From positions 496,001-560,000 of the forward strand of contig WHUZ01000016.1 of the NCBI GenBank assembly GCA_015179045.1: a stretch of 64,000 nucleotides of DNA, read 5' to 3'. Below the pieces are notes generated by a model. It had not been told where the DNA came from and ran no database searches. It saw only the letters and a list, made by a program, of their open reading frames with translations. How positions within the stretch are numbered: position 1 is the first letter of the stretch; every line of letters begins with the position of its first letter. Below, piece after piece: positions 42,003-51,282 of this stretch. This stretch comes from Kalaharituber pfeilii. Lineage: Eukaryota > Ascomycota > Pezizomycetes > Pezizales > Pezizaceae. The position numbers and the translations under genes are program-made.

Positions 42003-43200
42003 GCTTTTTTTTTTTTTTTTTTTTTCCTTTTTCTTTTTCAACGTGACCCCGCGTGCGGCTGTTCACCATGGCAGGGCCCCTGGGTCTACACCCTCCAAGC
42101 CCGGAGGCAGGCTTATCTATCTACCTCCTCCGCCGCCACCTCTACAAACGAAATTCTCAACCCCTCCCCGCCCCACCTCCACTGGGCAATAAAAATTTGC
42201 TACATCCTACTTCCGCCGCCAGCTTCAAACAAACGAAAAATCACCCCCTCCCCTCTCAGACCTTCAAAGACCTAAAGACTCCTCCAGCACATCCACCACC
42301 TCCCCATTCTCTTGCTTTTCCACCCACTTCTTCGCGTCCACATCCTCCCACTTTTCCCACCTTTCCGAGTAGTCTACCCCGTCACACCTGAATGCTAGGT
42401 GGTCCACCGTCTGTCTCTGGCCACACTTGCACCTACTCCCTTCCTCCGCCTTCCCTATCTTAATGTCCCACTCCTTCCCCATCCCCTTCCCTGTCCTCAG
42501 CCTGGTGAAAGCAGTGGTTGCCCCTCTTCTCCACCTCATCACTGAGCCCCCTCCATATCCCGCTTCCCTCCTCTCCGCCGCGCGCAGTTTTTTCCATTTC
42601 TGGTGCAGCCCTCCTTCTGTCACCACTGACCTTCCTATCCTATCTGCCGCCTTTTTTGCCTCGGCATCCGCCTCCTCATTGCCGGCAATGCCAATGTGCG
42701 CTTTCACCCACATCAGCTGGACGTCCCCCCCTTTCCTTTTTCTCTCCGCAATCATCTCCACCACCCTTTTCAAATCTCCAGTTCTGGCCTTTCCCCGGCT
42801 TCCTGCCCTCTTCACTGCCGCTATAGCGGCTTGCAAGTCAGTTAGGATGACCAGGTCCGCCGGCGCCGCGATCGCGTTTTCTGCTCCCTTCCTCATTCCC
42901 CTAATCTCCCGGTTCCACACTGTCGCTCCCGTCCCCATTTCTTCCCCCCCTCCCCGTCCCATTTCCAATACCCCCCTCCTACCCTTCCCTTCTCATTCAT
43001 ACTCCCATCTGTGTACACCGCGCCTGCCCCTTGCATTGCCCAATGGATGGACGCCTCCCACTCCTCCCTCCCACCCCCTTTGCGTCCCTCCCTTTGAACT
43101 TCCGTCACTTCTACCTTTGGGCACCTGCCTCTCCGTGACACCTTGTCCACCCCTTCCGGCATGACGAAGCTGACTGTGGTATATGGAGGACACAGTGCAA
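42003..43200 (-). mobile_element. LINE-B copy, 5'-truncated
   Basis: Poly(T) at 42005-42025, then the LINE-B tail with GGGT-GTAG-ACCC stem and AAGCCTG...GGGCTT hairpin. The ORF2 C-terminal region to about 43193 follows. The target duplication is not found. GC-rich and only lightly damaged. Confidence 0.88.
42264..43193 (-). pseudogene. LINE-B ORF2 C-terminus: RNase H and cysteine knuckle
   Basis: GAGAVYTDGSMNEKGRVGG gives the first RNase H Asp. The frame shifts and continues with a 234-codon open frame: LVILTDLQAAIAAVKRAG, MWVKAHIGIAGNEEADAEAK, then SRCKCGQRQTVDHLAFRCDG (C-x-C...H-x4-C) and a stop after DVLEESLGL. The knuckle spacing differs from LINE-A (C-x2-C), which, with the different tail, separates the two families. 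Confidence 0.9.
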
Positions 43201-43383
43201 GTAGACCGGGTGAGACTAGGCGGAGGATGGTTGAAAGCTTGCCAGTACGAGTGGAACAGAGGACGATGATAGGCTATTCTCTCGTATCGGTTCGGATGTT
43301 ACTGTCCTTTCACTCACACCACTTATGAGTACGCGAGCACCACATGTATTTAGCCAATTTTTCTTTACTCTCCGGTTAAATAC

Positions 43384-43441
43384 ACCCTCACCATAGCCCA
43401 TAGGGTGCTATACGAGTATTGATATTAAAAAAAAAAAAAAA
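43384..43441 (+). mobile_element. LINE-A solo tail, mutated
   Basis: CTCACCATAGCCCATAGGGT...TACGAG and poly(A). Two stem positions are changed by G-to-A/C-to-T, which leaves G-U or mismatched pairs. Confidence 0.75.
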
Positions 43442-44084
43442 GAGCTCAGTGATGCCCACGCTAACATTATACCACTCTTAATTATTTTTCTCATTACCAA
43501 TAGAACCCCAATGGTCGCTCTTCCGCGGCTCCTAGCACACCCACTAGGAGATGATGAGTAGAAACACCTCGGAAGAGGTAGAATCTATGGAAAACGTGCA
43601 GCCCCTCCTCACCGATGACAGTCAAGATGTCACGACGTCCGGAGATGACCAACCACGGCGAATCTCATATACAACCCCATACTAGATCGAAGGATGGGAT
43701 ATCCCCCCAAGCCAATACATCATACAGGAAATTGGGCTAGACCCGTAAACATACAGCAGGGAGACAGGAGCTCTTTAGGCGGCAGAGTTAAGGTTTTGAA
43801 TACTGCATTCTGTGTTTTCCAGCATTTGGAGTAAATCAGATAATGTAATTTTCTAGTACTGCTTTGGATTTTGATGCGGAATGTCTGAATATTGGGAATA
43901 GGGAGGTTCTTGTGGGATTATCTGGGTTAGGGAGGGAAGGGTTCTCTATTGATTGTGAAATCCGGCGTCTGGTTTACAAGTCTCTTGATTTTGTTGTTCC
44001 TTGTAAATGAAATTATTTCGCCATCTGTTTTTGATTTAGGGAAGGAGCTCTTAGAGGAAGGTGATGTATTACTAATGATTGACA

Positions 44085-44470
44085 CATGCAAACGTTACGA
44101 ATGTTATACTTAAGTATTTGCTGAGGAGCAAGCAGCTAGACTACCATCTCACCGATCCTGGGATCATAAGGTCCCACTCAATGGCCCTAATGCTGAAGTA
44201 CGTAATGGCCTGATATACAAGACTGCCTAAAAGGAAGATGAAGCTCTACAGAGGTATCTGGAGGAGCATCCACCCACTAGCAAAATCAGACATTTAAGAT
44301 CTACGGCTGGTGCACTGATACTATTTATCTGGAAAAAGAATGGCTCACTCTATTTATGTATGAACTATAGGAGACTCCATAAAATTATAGTACTGAACTC
44401 TCCCACTTATACCAGACCTTTTACAGAAGACCTGTGGTGGTGAAATACTTCACCAAGTTGGACCTTGAAA
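44085..44470 (+). pseudogene. Ty3/gypsy RT N-terminal remnant
   Basis: The frame reads FAEEQAARLPSHRSWDHKVP, then EDEALQRYLEEHPPTSKIRH, FIWKKNGSLYLCMNYRRLHK and IIVLNSPTYTRPFTEDL. This is the stretch leading into RT domain 1-2 of gypsy elements (HRPWDH, KKDGxLRxCxDYRxLN), with two stops. It is truncated before the YLDD region. Confidence 0.8.
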
Positions 44471-44522
44471 ACAGCTACGATCTCATTCCGGCAAGACTGA
44501 AGCCGGTCATGCCGAACCACAG

Positions 44523-46165
44523 TTAGAAGAGGGAGAGGGTAGAGAGCACTCTAGAGAGAACAAGGATGGAGAGGAGTATGAAGGAGGTGAAGCTGGAAAT
44601 AGAGAAAGCAGTACTAGCAGAAAGTAAGGGCAAAGAGAAGGTAGTCAAGGTAGAGGTACAGAAGCCAACGGCAGTTGCCTTCTTTCGGGTTCTGACAGAG
44701 GACTGAGATGAAGAGCTGGCAGCAGTAGGACTTGGAGGATTTCTGAAGTGTAGAAGAAAGGGAAGCATGGAGGTGGATGAGAGAAGCGACCTGGAGGGCT
44801 CAAAGCACCACCCTATGGTCACGTTAGGAGAAAGGTGTCTCAAGGTGACTGGGAGGCTGAGAGTAGCGGAGTACCTGAAGCGTTATGGTGAAGATCGGAT
44901 ACCTGAACGTAGGGGGGAGTTTGGTAGTAGGGCATATATAGAGGGAGAACATCTTCAAGAAACAGTGGGAGCTGGGATGGGAAGCAGAGAGTAGTGTTTG
45001 CATCGGTTACAAGTACCTGTCGGTTTAACTTGTCGTTTTTTCGGTACAAGTCGGGTTTTCTTCCAAAAAAAAAAAAGACTTGCCCAACAAGTCGGTTTTT
45101 AATATATTGAAAAACTTGGACCGACAAGTTGAAATAGATACAAGTTGAAAATTTTATGTTTCACCATACAAATAATCCCTGTCCAAGTCGGTTTTTGGCT
45201 CTATTTTCCACTTGTCGGACAAGTTTTTCCAAAAAAAAAAAACCGACTTGTTGAAGCAAGTTGGTGTCAGTCCAAAGTGAAAACTTGTACCGATGCAAAC
45301 ACTAGCAGAGAGGTGGAAGACAAGGACAGGGGGCTAGTGGAAAACAGATTCCCACTCAAGCCTAGAAAGGATAGGAGAGGTGGGAGAGAAGAGGGGGGTG
45401 GTCAGCTGGGAGAGAAAAGGAAGATACAGAGCAGGCAGAAGGGGGGATAACAATGTAGCATGGAGCAGAGTAGGGGAGGCTGTGAGTGGGAGAGATGTAT
45501 GTAGACAGAAACTAGTGAGGAGAGGAGTTTAAAGGGCGGCTAGTAGAGAAGGTTCTAGAGGTAGAGGGGGACTGTATACTACTGGGAGACTGGAACACAC
45601 ATAGTGAGATATGGAGCTTGGAGGGGATGAGAAAGAATAACAGAGAGAGAATCTTAAGAGAAAGAATAGAGGGAGTGGGATTCACCTTAGCAGGAAAAAC
45701 AGTAAGAATATGGAGGAAGGAAGTAGAGGTGAGGGTGAGGGAATCGAGAATAGATTTGGTGTGGTACAGAGATATGGGAGAGACCACCATGAAATATCTG
45801 GACCTAGGTTTGAACCATTTAGTACTGGTTACAGAATTTGAGAAGAGGATGGGGGAAGAGAGGGAAGAGGTAAGAGTGTGGGTGGACTGAGATCGGATGA
45901 AGAAGAAGGTAGAAGATTTAACAGAGAGTAGAGGAAACATGAGAAAAAGGAGTGGGTAAGGAGGTTGGAGGAAGGAGATATATAGTAGAAGCTCAAAAGT
46001 TAGAAGAAGTCAGTTAAGAAGAAAGTTAGAGTGAGAAGGAGAAGCAAGAAGTGGTAGAAGGAAGAGATTAAGGAGTTGAGGAAGGAGGTGAATAAACTCA
46101 CAAGGAGGAGAGTGAGTACACAAGTAAGATTATTAGACGAGGAAAGAGTGAGGGAATGGAACCCA
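44523..46165 (+). pseudogene. Decayed LINE: ORF1-like region and endonuclease
   Basis: The purine-rich plus strand has many stops. At 45560-45900 the endonuclease of a LINE is visible: VEGDCILLGDWNTHSEIWSL (G-D-x-N-x-H motif) and, with shifts, RESRIDLVWYRDMGETTMKY then LVLVTEFE. At 46050-46130 ELRKEVNKLTRRR resembles the LINE-A region between endonuclease and RT. Upstream, 44560-44990 gives Lys/Glu-rich frames. A hAT MITE (44992-45304) sits in the middle, and LTR-1 starts at 46173. Confidence 0.6.
44992..45304. mobile_element. hAT-type MITE 'TAGTGTTTGCATCGGT' (313 bp)
   Basis: Ends TAGTGTTTGCATCGGT and ACCGATGCAAACACTA are inverted. An 8-bp duplication GCAGAGAG lies on both sides (44984-44991, 45305-45312). 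The interior contains several CAAGTCGG/CCGACTTG inverted blocks. It shares the TAGTG start with the 345-bp MITE family but is otherwise different. Confidence 0.9.
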
Positions 46166-46172
46166 GTGGTAC

Positions 46173-46440
46173 TGTGATAAACCGATTCCCGCCTCGAGCT
46201 CCTGCCATGGGGCGGGAGTTCCCAATGCCCCAACCAAGTAGACCCCTTACCTAAAACCCCCAAGCTCCGGTTCCATATTGGCAATCGACGTACTACATGC
46301 CAGTACTCGTATATGTGTAGCTGACCCTGACCCCCGCACAACTCGCCATACTTCTTCTAGCACTCTAGTATATATTCCTATGCTTGTGGGATTGGTTGCT
46401 GAAGCAACATGGCTGCCGGAATCTCAGTCATTACCTAAGA
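46173..46440 (+). mobile_element. LTR-1 fragment (start)
   Basis: Begins TGTGATAAACCGATTCCCGC and aligns with 63535-63770 through GCCAGTACTCGTA, CTGACCCTGACCCC and CAACATGGC. Diverges after about 46440. Confidence 0.75.
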
Positions 46441-46600
46441 GAGGTGTATATGCTGTGGGCCGGAATGGCTATGGAGATGTGTATGCTACGGGCCGGAATG
46501 GCTATGTGCATGCTACAGGCCGGAATGGCTATGGAGGTGTGTATGCTACAGGCCGGAATGGCCACGGAGGTGTATATACGGCGGGCCGGAAGGGTACCTG
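46440..46600. repeat. 27-33-bp tandem repeats
   Basis: Five units of GTGTATGCTACAGGCCGGAA plus TGGCTATGGAG; some lack six bases. The frame gives VYATGRNGYGG repeats. Position suggests it belongs to the LTR-1 copy, but the 63.7-kb copy lacks it. Confidence 0.8.
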
Positions 46601-46747
46601 TTTGGCGTGGAGCAAGTCACGGGTGTAATGAGGAAACAATAGGTTTCAGAGTTATAGAGAAGTTAGAACACTACTTGTGTCTTGGTTCTTTCAACTGTGC
46701 TATCGCCTGTGCTTAAATAGACTGAGCACATCATATACGACTAGTCA

Positions 46748-46805
46748 CCTCGCCATAGCCTTACAGGCGGCATGCGAGTAATGATATTTAAAAAAAAAAA
46801 AAAGA
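46748..46805 (+). mobile_element. LINE-A solo tail
   Basis: Hairpin with inner stem GCCT-TAC-AGGC and poly(A). The flanks share TAGTCA (46742-46747, 46806-46811). Confidence 0.8.
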
Positions 46806-47077
46806 TAGTCAAGCAAATAAAGAAATGACAATCTCTTAACAATGCCAATAAACATAACAAAGAAACATGCAAAAGTAGTACAGGTGCAAGATAGTATTAT
46901 GTACTAATGCATGTGTGCATATTAGGTTCATACACCGAGGGCTTTACAAGTCCGAAGACCATAAACAATGACACACACTTCCTTAGCAGTTCCCTATTCG
47001 AAGGACAAAGAACCTTCCGCCAAGCCTAACAGTCCGCTCTAGTAGCATTGGTCTTAACCTAGTTATTGATTGGGAAT

Positions 47078-48675
47078 TTTTTTTTTTTTTTTTTTTTATT
47101 TCATTACTCGCATGCCGCCTGACAGGCTATGGCGAGGGTTTTATAAAGTAAAGCTACCTAAAACAAGGAAAATAACTTAGATACAGGTGTGCCCCGAGGT
47201 GAATCTCCGTGGTTCGGGGAGAGAGAGATGTCCGAGCCTGCCTAACTCCTTCCTCTGTTCGGCTCGTACACCTCCGTGCGCAACCATCTTCCTCCCAGTC
47301 TAACCTTCCCAGCTTCTTTCATTGTCTGTGTGTAAACGACCACTGAGCTCGTCTTCTTTCCCTCCTCTCTCAGTAATGTCTCTTTGCGCAGCCACCGAAT
47401 TCCTGTCGTCTTGCCGAGGTCTTGGTTGTCTGTCTCCAACCATCTCCTCACTTTTCCCAGGTCTTTGTTCAGGGCAACGCCGTGGATGACGATGCCGTGT
47501 TTTGTGGGTGTCTGAGTGCGTTGGCGGGGCGCGGGAGCGGGTGCTGGTGTCGATGTCGATGCTGGTTCAGTTGTCGGGGTCGTGGATGATGGGGTGGCTG
47601 GGGCTGGTGCCGGAGCCGGGGGTGCTGAGGGGCCAGCTGTTGTGCCCGGGGGTTTTGTCTTCTTCTTCGGGGAGGTGGACTTCCTCCCTTTTCTTGTCTT
47701 TTGCTTTGGTTTTGTCTTTTCCCGGGTTGGTGGGGGTACCGGCGGCGTGCTTGTGCAGAGAATGGGGCTGAAACCCATAATCTGTTGTGGCTGTTGTGGC
47801 GGTGGGGGCGGTGGCGATGGTGGCGTATCAACGCAGGCGATGGGGCTGAAGCCCAAGGTCTGCTGTGGCTTTGGCGGTGGTGGTGGCGGTGGTGGCGGTG
47901 GTGGTGTTGGTCTTGGGTACCCCGCCTGGTGGGGCCAGAAAAAACTTTTCTTGCACTCCACCCATCTGGGTCTGCCGTCGTTGGCGTCTCCCCAGATGAC
48001 TACCGGGTCGTCAGGGTCGTCCAGATACTCAAAGTAAATGAACGCCCCTTTCGCTGCCTTGTTTCCTTCCGTCTTTAGGAATGTCCGTACTTCCCTACAG
48101 ACGGCTGCGAACGGGTCTATTGTGACCTTCTTCGGTGTGTTGTTGCTTGTCGCCGTCGCCCTCCTGAGGTTTTCCTGTGTCAGTGGTATCGCCATTTTTA
48201 ATTGGCTATCGTGTTCTTATCCGTGGGACCCTATTGGCTCTTGGCGCCGGGTGGGGTGTGGGTGTTGTGTTGGCGAGTGGGTGTGGGTGGCGGATGCTGG
48301 GTGGCGAATGTTGGGTGGCGAGTTGTCCTTGTCTTGCGTGGTGTGGGGGGCGGCTGATGGGGTCTCAAGGTGCCCCCGCTATCGAGGTGACTGTGCGAGC
48401 TGAGGGTGAGTTGGGGAGATGGATGGAGGTTCTGAGAGACGTCCCACGCGCGTTGATGGCTGTTTCCCTGGGGGAAAGTGTCTGAATGATCGTTTCTTGT
48501 ACGTATTTCGCGGTCCCCGCGACCGTCGGGCCGAGGGGTGCCGTTTGTAGTTGTCTGCTTGTCGCTGGCTGTCCTGTAGGTCGAGATACGGCCCCGGTCA
48601 CGTGATGTTGAACGTGGCCCGAGGAGGTTGTAGCAGGCTGTCCGTAAAGCAAGAGGTGTTTGAGTGGAGGTTTTG
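47078..48675 (-). mobile_element. Complete ORF1-only retroposon with LINE-A ends (HAL1-like)
   Basis: A 1598-bp insert between two copies of ATTGATTGGGAAT (47065-47077, 48676-48688). On the minus strand it has a ~480-bp 5' UTR shared with LINE-A2, then one intact ORF of 317 codons. A 3' UTR of about 100 bp, the LINE-A hairpin (GCCT-GTC-AGGC) and poly(A) follow. No ORF2 and no room for one. Because both ends and the ORF are intact, it was copied as a unit. It is analogous in layout to mammalian HAL1 half-LINEs; the analogy is mine. Confidence 0.9.
47242..48195 (-). CDS. ORF1-like protein of the ORF1-only retroposon (317 aa)
   Basis: ATG at 48195 (MAIPLTQENLRRATATSNNT). Residues about 1-95 are a mixed domain (FIYFEYLDDPDDPVVIWGDA). 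Residues 97-150 are Pro-rich, with two runs of prolines each followed by a GFSPI motif. Residues 150-230 are a Lys-rich then Pro/Ala/Thr-rich linker. Residues 232-317 form an RRM-like ORF1 domain (HGIVIHGVALNKDLGKVRRW, then IRWLRKETLLREEGKKTSSV and VRLGGRWLRTEVYEPNRG). In Tad-type LINEs this domain is normally followed by CCHC zinc knuckles; here the stop codon comes first. Presumed role: RNA binding and RNP formation in trans or cis with LINE-A machinery. Copies ending at the same point are at 57.7 kb and, with a LINE-B tail, 6.0 kb. Confidence 0.8.
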   Translation of the reverse strand: MAIPLTQENLRRATATSNNTPKKVTIDPFAAVCREVRTFLKTEGNKAAKGAFIYFEYLDDPDDPVVIWGDANDGRPRWVECKKSFFWPHQAGYPRPTPPPPPPPPPPPKPQQTLGFSPIACVDTPPSPPPPPPQQPQQIMGFSPILCTSTPPVPPPTREKTKPKQKTRKGRKSTSPKKKTKPPGTTAGPSAPPAPAPAPATPSSTTPTTEPASTSTPAPAPAPRQRTQTPTKHGIVIHGVALNKDLGKVRRWLETDNQDLGKTTGIRWLRKETLLREEGKKTSSVVVYTQTMKEAGKVRLGGRWLRTEVYEPNRGRS

Positions 48676-48689
48676 ATTGATTGGGAATG

Positions 48690-49915
48690 GAATACAATCC
48701 AGCTCGCGTCTGGCTACTGTCAGGCTCATTACCTACCAACTCGACAGTTCTCCAACCTCTTAGGAACCTCCCAGTATAGGATAGCCATGATATTACAGGC
48801 TGTCTTTAAGGTAGCATCTTCACAACTGGGGAGCGAGATCTGTATTATTGCTGCTGCTTCTGTCTGCGAAACCAGTAATAAGCTCGTCTCTAAACTTGTA
48901 CCCCCGACTTGCTACCCCTCTTTAATAAAAAGAAGGCTGACTCGCTATCCCTCCACTAATATATCAACCACGAAATACTTTGGGAGGAAGAAACTAAGCC
49001 ACCCTTTAGATGGATATACTCAATATCAGATTCTGAACTATAGAATAGTGAGCGGCACGAGCCGAGCCAGCTCGAGCTCAAACGAGCCAAGATCATGCTT
49101 GTGTTTTTCTTGACAGCTCGCTAAAATGCTTAGCCAGTGCAAGGTTTCATAAACTGTAAATACCTAATATAGTAATAATTAGAGACTTGGAGCTCATTCT
49201 GACCTACCAACAACTTCGAAATGCACAATTTAGCTGATAGTAGTGAGAAAGATGAAAATTTAGCTTAGTTTAGTTTAGTTTGTCAATATTATGTATATAA
49301 TCAATCCAGGCTCGAGCCGAGCTCACTTACTCACGAGCTGGCTCGAGCTCACCCTCCAGCTCGGCTCGAGCTAGCTCGTGCCGCTCACTACTATAGAAAG
49401 TCCATTTATGAGAACTTAATAAAATCCTTCATTCGCTCTTCCTCCTTGTCAGCAGCATTCTCTGTCCTCTTTGTCAAGAAGAAAGATAGCTCTCTTAGAC
49501 TGTGCATTGATTACCAGGCACTGAATGATATCACTAAGAAGGATCGATACCTCTTACTCAGGATCAAAGAAACCTTGAACTAGGTCTGAGGAGCACGAAT
49601 CCTTACTTGGCTTAACCTCTGCTTTGTATTCAACTTTATTCGAATCAAGAAAGACAATGAGTAGAAGATGGCCTTCCGGATATGATATGGGCTATTTGAG
49701 TTCCTCATCAACTCTTTCGGACTCACCAACACCCCAGAAACATATTAACAGTTCATGAATGACACTTTAAGGGAATATCTCGATGTCTTTTGCTGTATAT
49801 ACCTTGATAATATCCTGATATACTGCAAGAACAAGAAAGAGTATAGAGGCCAAGTACGGAGGATGCTAGCCAAACTCCAAGAAGCCAAGCTCTTTGCTAA
49901 GCCGGAAAATTACCT
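48690..49915 (+). pseudogene. Ty3/gypsy pol remnant with RIP-type stop codons, interrupted by a MITE
   Basis: After the MITE (49400 on) the frame gives [20 protein letters not shown], then [20 protein letters not shown]. It continues through KMAFRI-stop-YGLFEFL and NSFGLTNTPETY to DTLREYLDVFCCIYLDNILI. This is RT domains 1-5 of a chromovirus-like gypsy element. Stops stand where W (TGG to TAG), R (CGA to TGA) and Q (CAA to TAA) are conserved, and the catalytic YLDD reads YLDN (GAT to AAT): all C-to-T or G-to-A. 48690-49037 would hold the preceding region, not recognisable in detail. Confidence 0.85.
49046..49390. mobile_element. hAT-type MITE 'TAGTGAGCGGC' (345 bp)
   Basis: TIR TAGTGAGCGGC, 8-bp duplication CTATAGAA (49038-49045, 49391-49398). 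Nearly identical to 6248-6592, and not visibly RIP-mutated although its gypsy target is, so it arrived later. Confidence 0.93.
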
Positions 49916-50108
49916 GGACGGCCCGGAACAGGGCGGGCGGCCTGCAGCAGCCCTGGGCGGTTGGGAACACCGAGGCAGGAGGGAGTAGAGGGTAACTCCG
50001 TCGAGGTATGGTTCGCCTGGGCTAGCCGAAGGCGGAGGGTACGTTAGATACCCAATCGTGTACGTAGGATAGATAGGTAGTTGCGCTCGGGTATATGGCG
50101 GGCACCAC

Positions 50109-50192
50109 ATGTACTTATCCTTTTATTTTTTCTTTCTTTTAACTTTAATAAAACACCTCGCCATAGCCCATAGGGCGGCATGCGAGTAATGA

Positions 50193-50223
<31 letters not shown>
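50109..50223 (+). mobile_element. Short LINE-A insertion, 115 bp
   Basis: A ~50-bp 3' UTR piece, hairpin GCCC-ATA-GGGC and long poly(A), between TCGGGTATATGG copies at 50097-50108 and 50224-50235. Confidence 0.9.
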
Positions 50224-50232
50224 TCGGGTATA

Positions 50233-50283
50233 TGGGCCCCTGCCATAGGCTGGTAGCCTGTATGCGGGGTTACGTGACCAAAT
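50233..50283 (+). mobile_element. LINE-B tail remnant
   Basis: GGGCCCCTGCCAT then AGGCT-GGT-AGCCT (where other copies have GGC-GAACA-GCC), GCGGGGTTACGTGACC and AAA. The changed but still paired stem supports a hairpin here as well. Confidence 0.6.
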
Positions 50284-50407
50284 CGGGCCACGTTTAGCCT
50301 TATTCTTTCCATCGGTACCGTGGTTACCATCACACCATGGGCCTGAGTCCATACGCAACATTAACTTCATGGAGTTAGAAGTAGTCATGGTTCAGAATAC
50401 AGTAGAA

Positions 50408-50534
50408 GAGCCCGACGAGGATCAGTTCAAGGTCACTATTACATTTTCCTTTTATTTTCACCAACCCCTGTTACTCATCCCCTCTACGTACTTAACCTCG
50501 CCATAGCCCACAGGGGCGGCATGCGAGTTATGAT

Positions 50535-50565
<31 letters not shown>
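50408..50565 (+). mobile_element. Short LINE-A insertion, 158 bp
   Basis: About 90 bp of 3' UTR, hairpin and poly(A), flanked by AATACAGTAGAA at 50396-50407 and 50566-50577. Confidence 0.9.
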
Positions 50566-50571
<6 letters not shown>

Positions 50572-50649
50572 GTAGAACCTCTCATTTTGGATCACGCATC
50601 CACGCCCAGATTTCCTGCTCATAAGGCAACTTCTATAACTGCATATTGG

Positions 50650-50940
50650 ATTTTTTTTTTTTTTTTTTTTTAAATATCATTACTCGCATGTGCTATGGCG
50701 AGGTAAGGTACATATGAGATAATATGAAAGAAGAAAAACAGGAGGAAATTCCGTCAAAACGCTGCTATCAGAGAAGTTTAAATGAAGTAAGGAAATAAAT
50801 AGAAGTCATAGTTCTATCCATCCCAGTAGTGCCATCAGTGGGTCCCCGGTCTCTTCTGGCATATTGGATATATTGAAGAAGATCCCAGGCCCTAGTCGAC
50901 CCAATACGAGAGGTTTTGCTGAGTAGGTTTTCCATGGATG
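50650..50940 (-). mobile_element. LINE-A 3' end remnant, tail hairpin partly deleted
   Basis: Poly(T), then CTCGCATGTGCTATGGCGAG, a tail lacking the GCCC/GGGC arm. The last ORF2 residues follow, diverged (FNISNMPEETGDPLMALLGW; compare DPLSEMIDML in A1). Confidence 0.65.
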
Positions 50941-51282
50941 CATGGTGTTAAATGGAAAAACTATACAGACAATCATAGACCCAGCCCGGAGGCTCCCGAG
51001 GGCGTAAATATATTTGATCAACGCTTTTATCGACATAGCGTACCTCAGCAAGCAAAGGGAAAGTTCATACGAGTTCTGATATCAAGACATGAAGTACTAG
51101 TACTACATACAATTCCTTCACTAATACCAACAACAACCAGGAATCCTATCGACGCTCCTACACCACAACATTTTAGTCAATGGACTTTCAGAAATTTACC
51201 GCCACCTTGTGGCTTCTTCCCGCTGCCGGGTTAATCACAGCTCTGCTAGCCGTTGGTCTAGTTGTCCGAACTCTGTGTCACG
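50941..51282. other. Spacer downstream of the NFX1-helicase gene end
   Basis: No supported frame on either strand; it would contain the 3' UTR of the minus-strand gene at 51283. Confidence 0.4.

Noticed and set aside
45145..45450. ORF spanning the right end of the 313-bp MITE
   Set aside because: It crosses the MITE boundary and its target duplication; it is a chance fusion with the decayed LINE.
47502..48078. Gly/Cys/Trp-rich plus-strand frames at the ORF1-only element
   Set aside because: Antisense of the proline-rich tract of the real minus-strand ORF.
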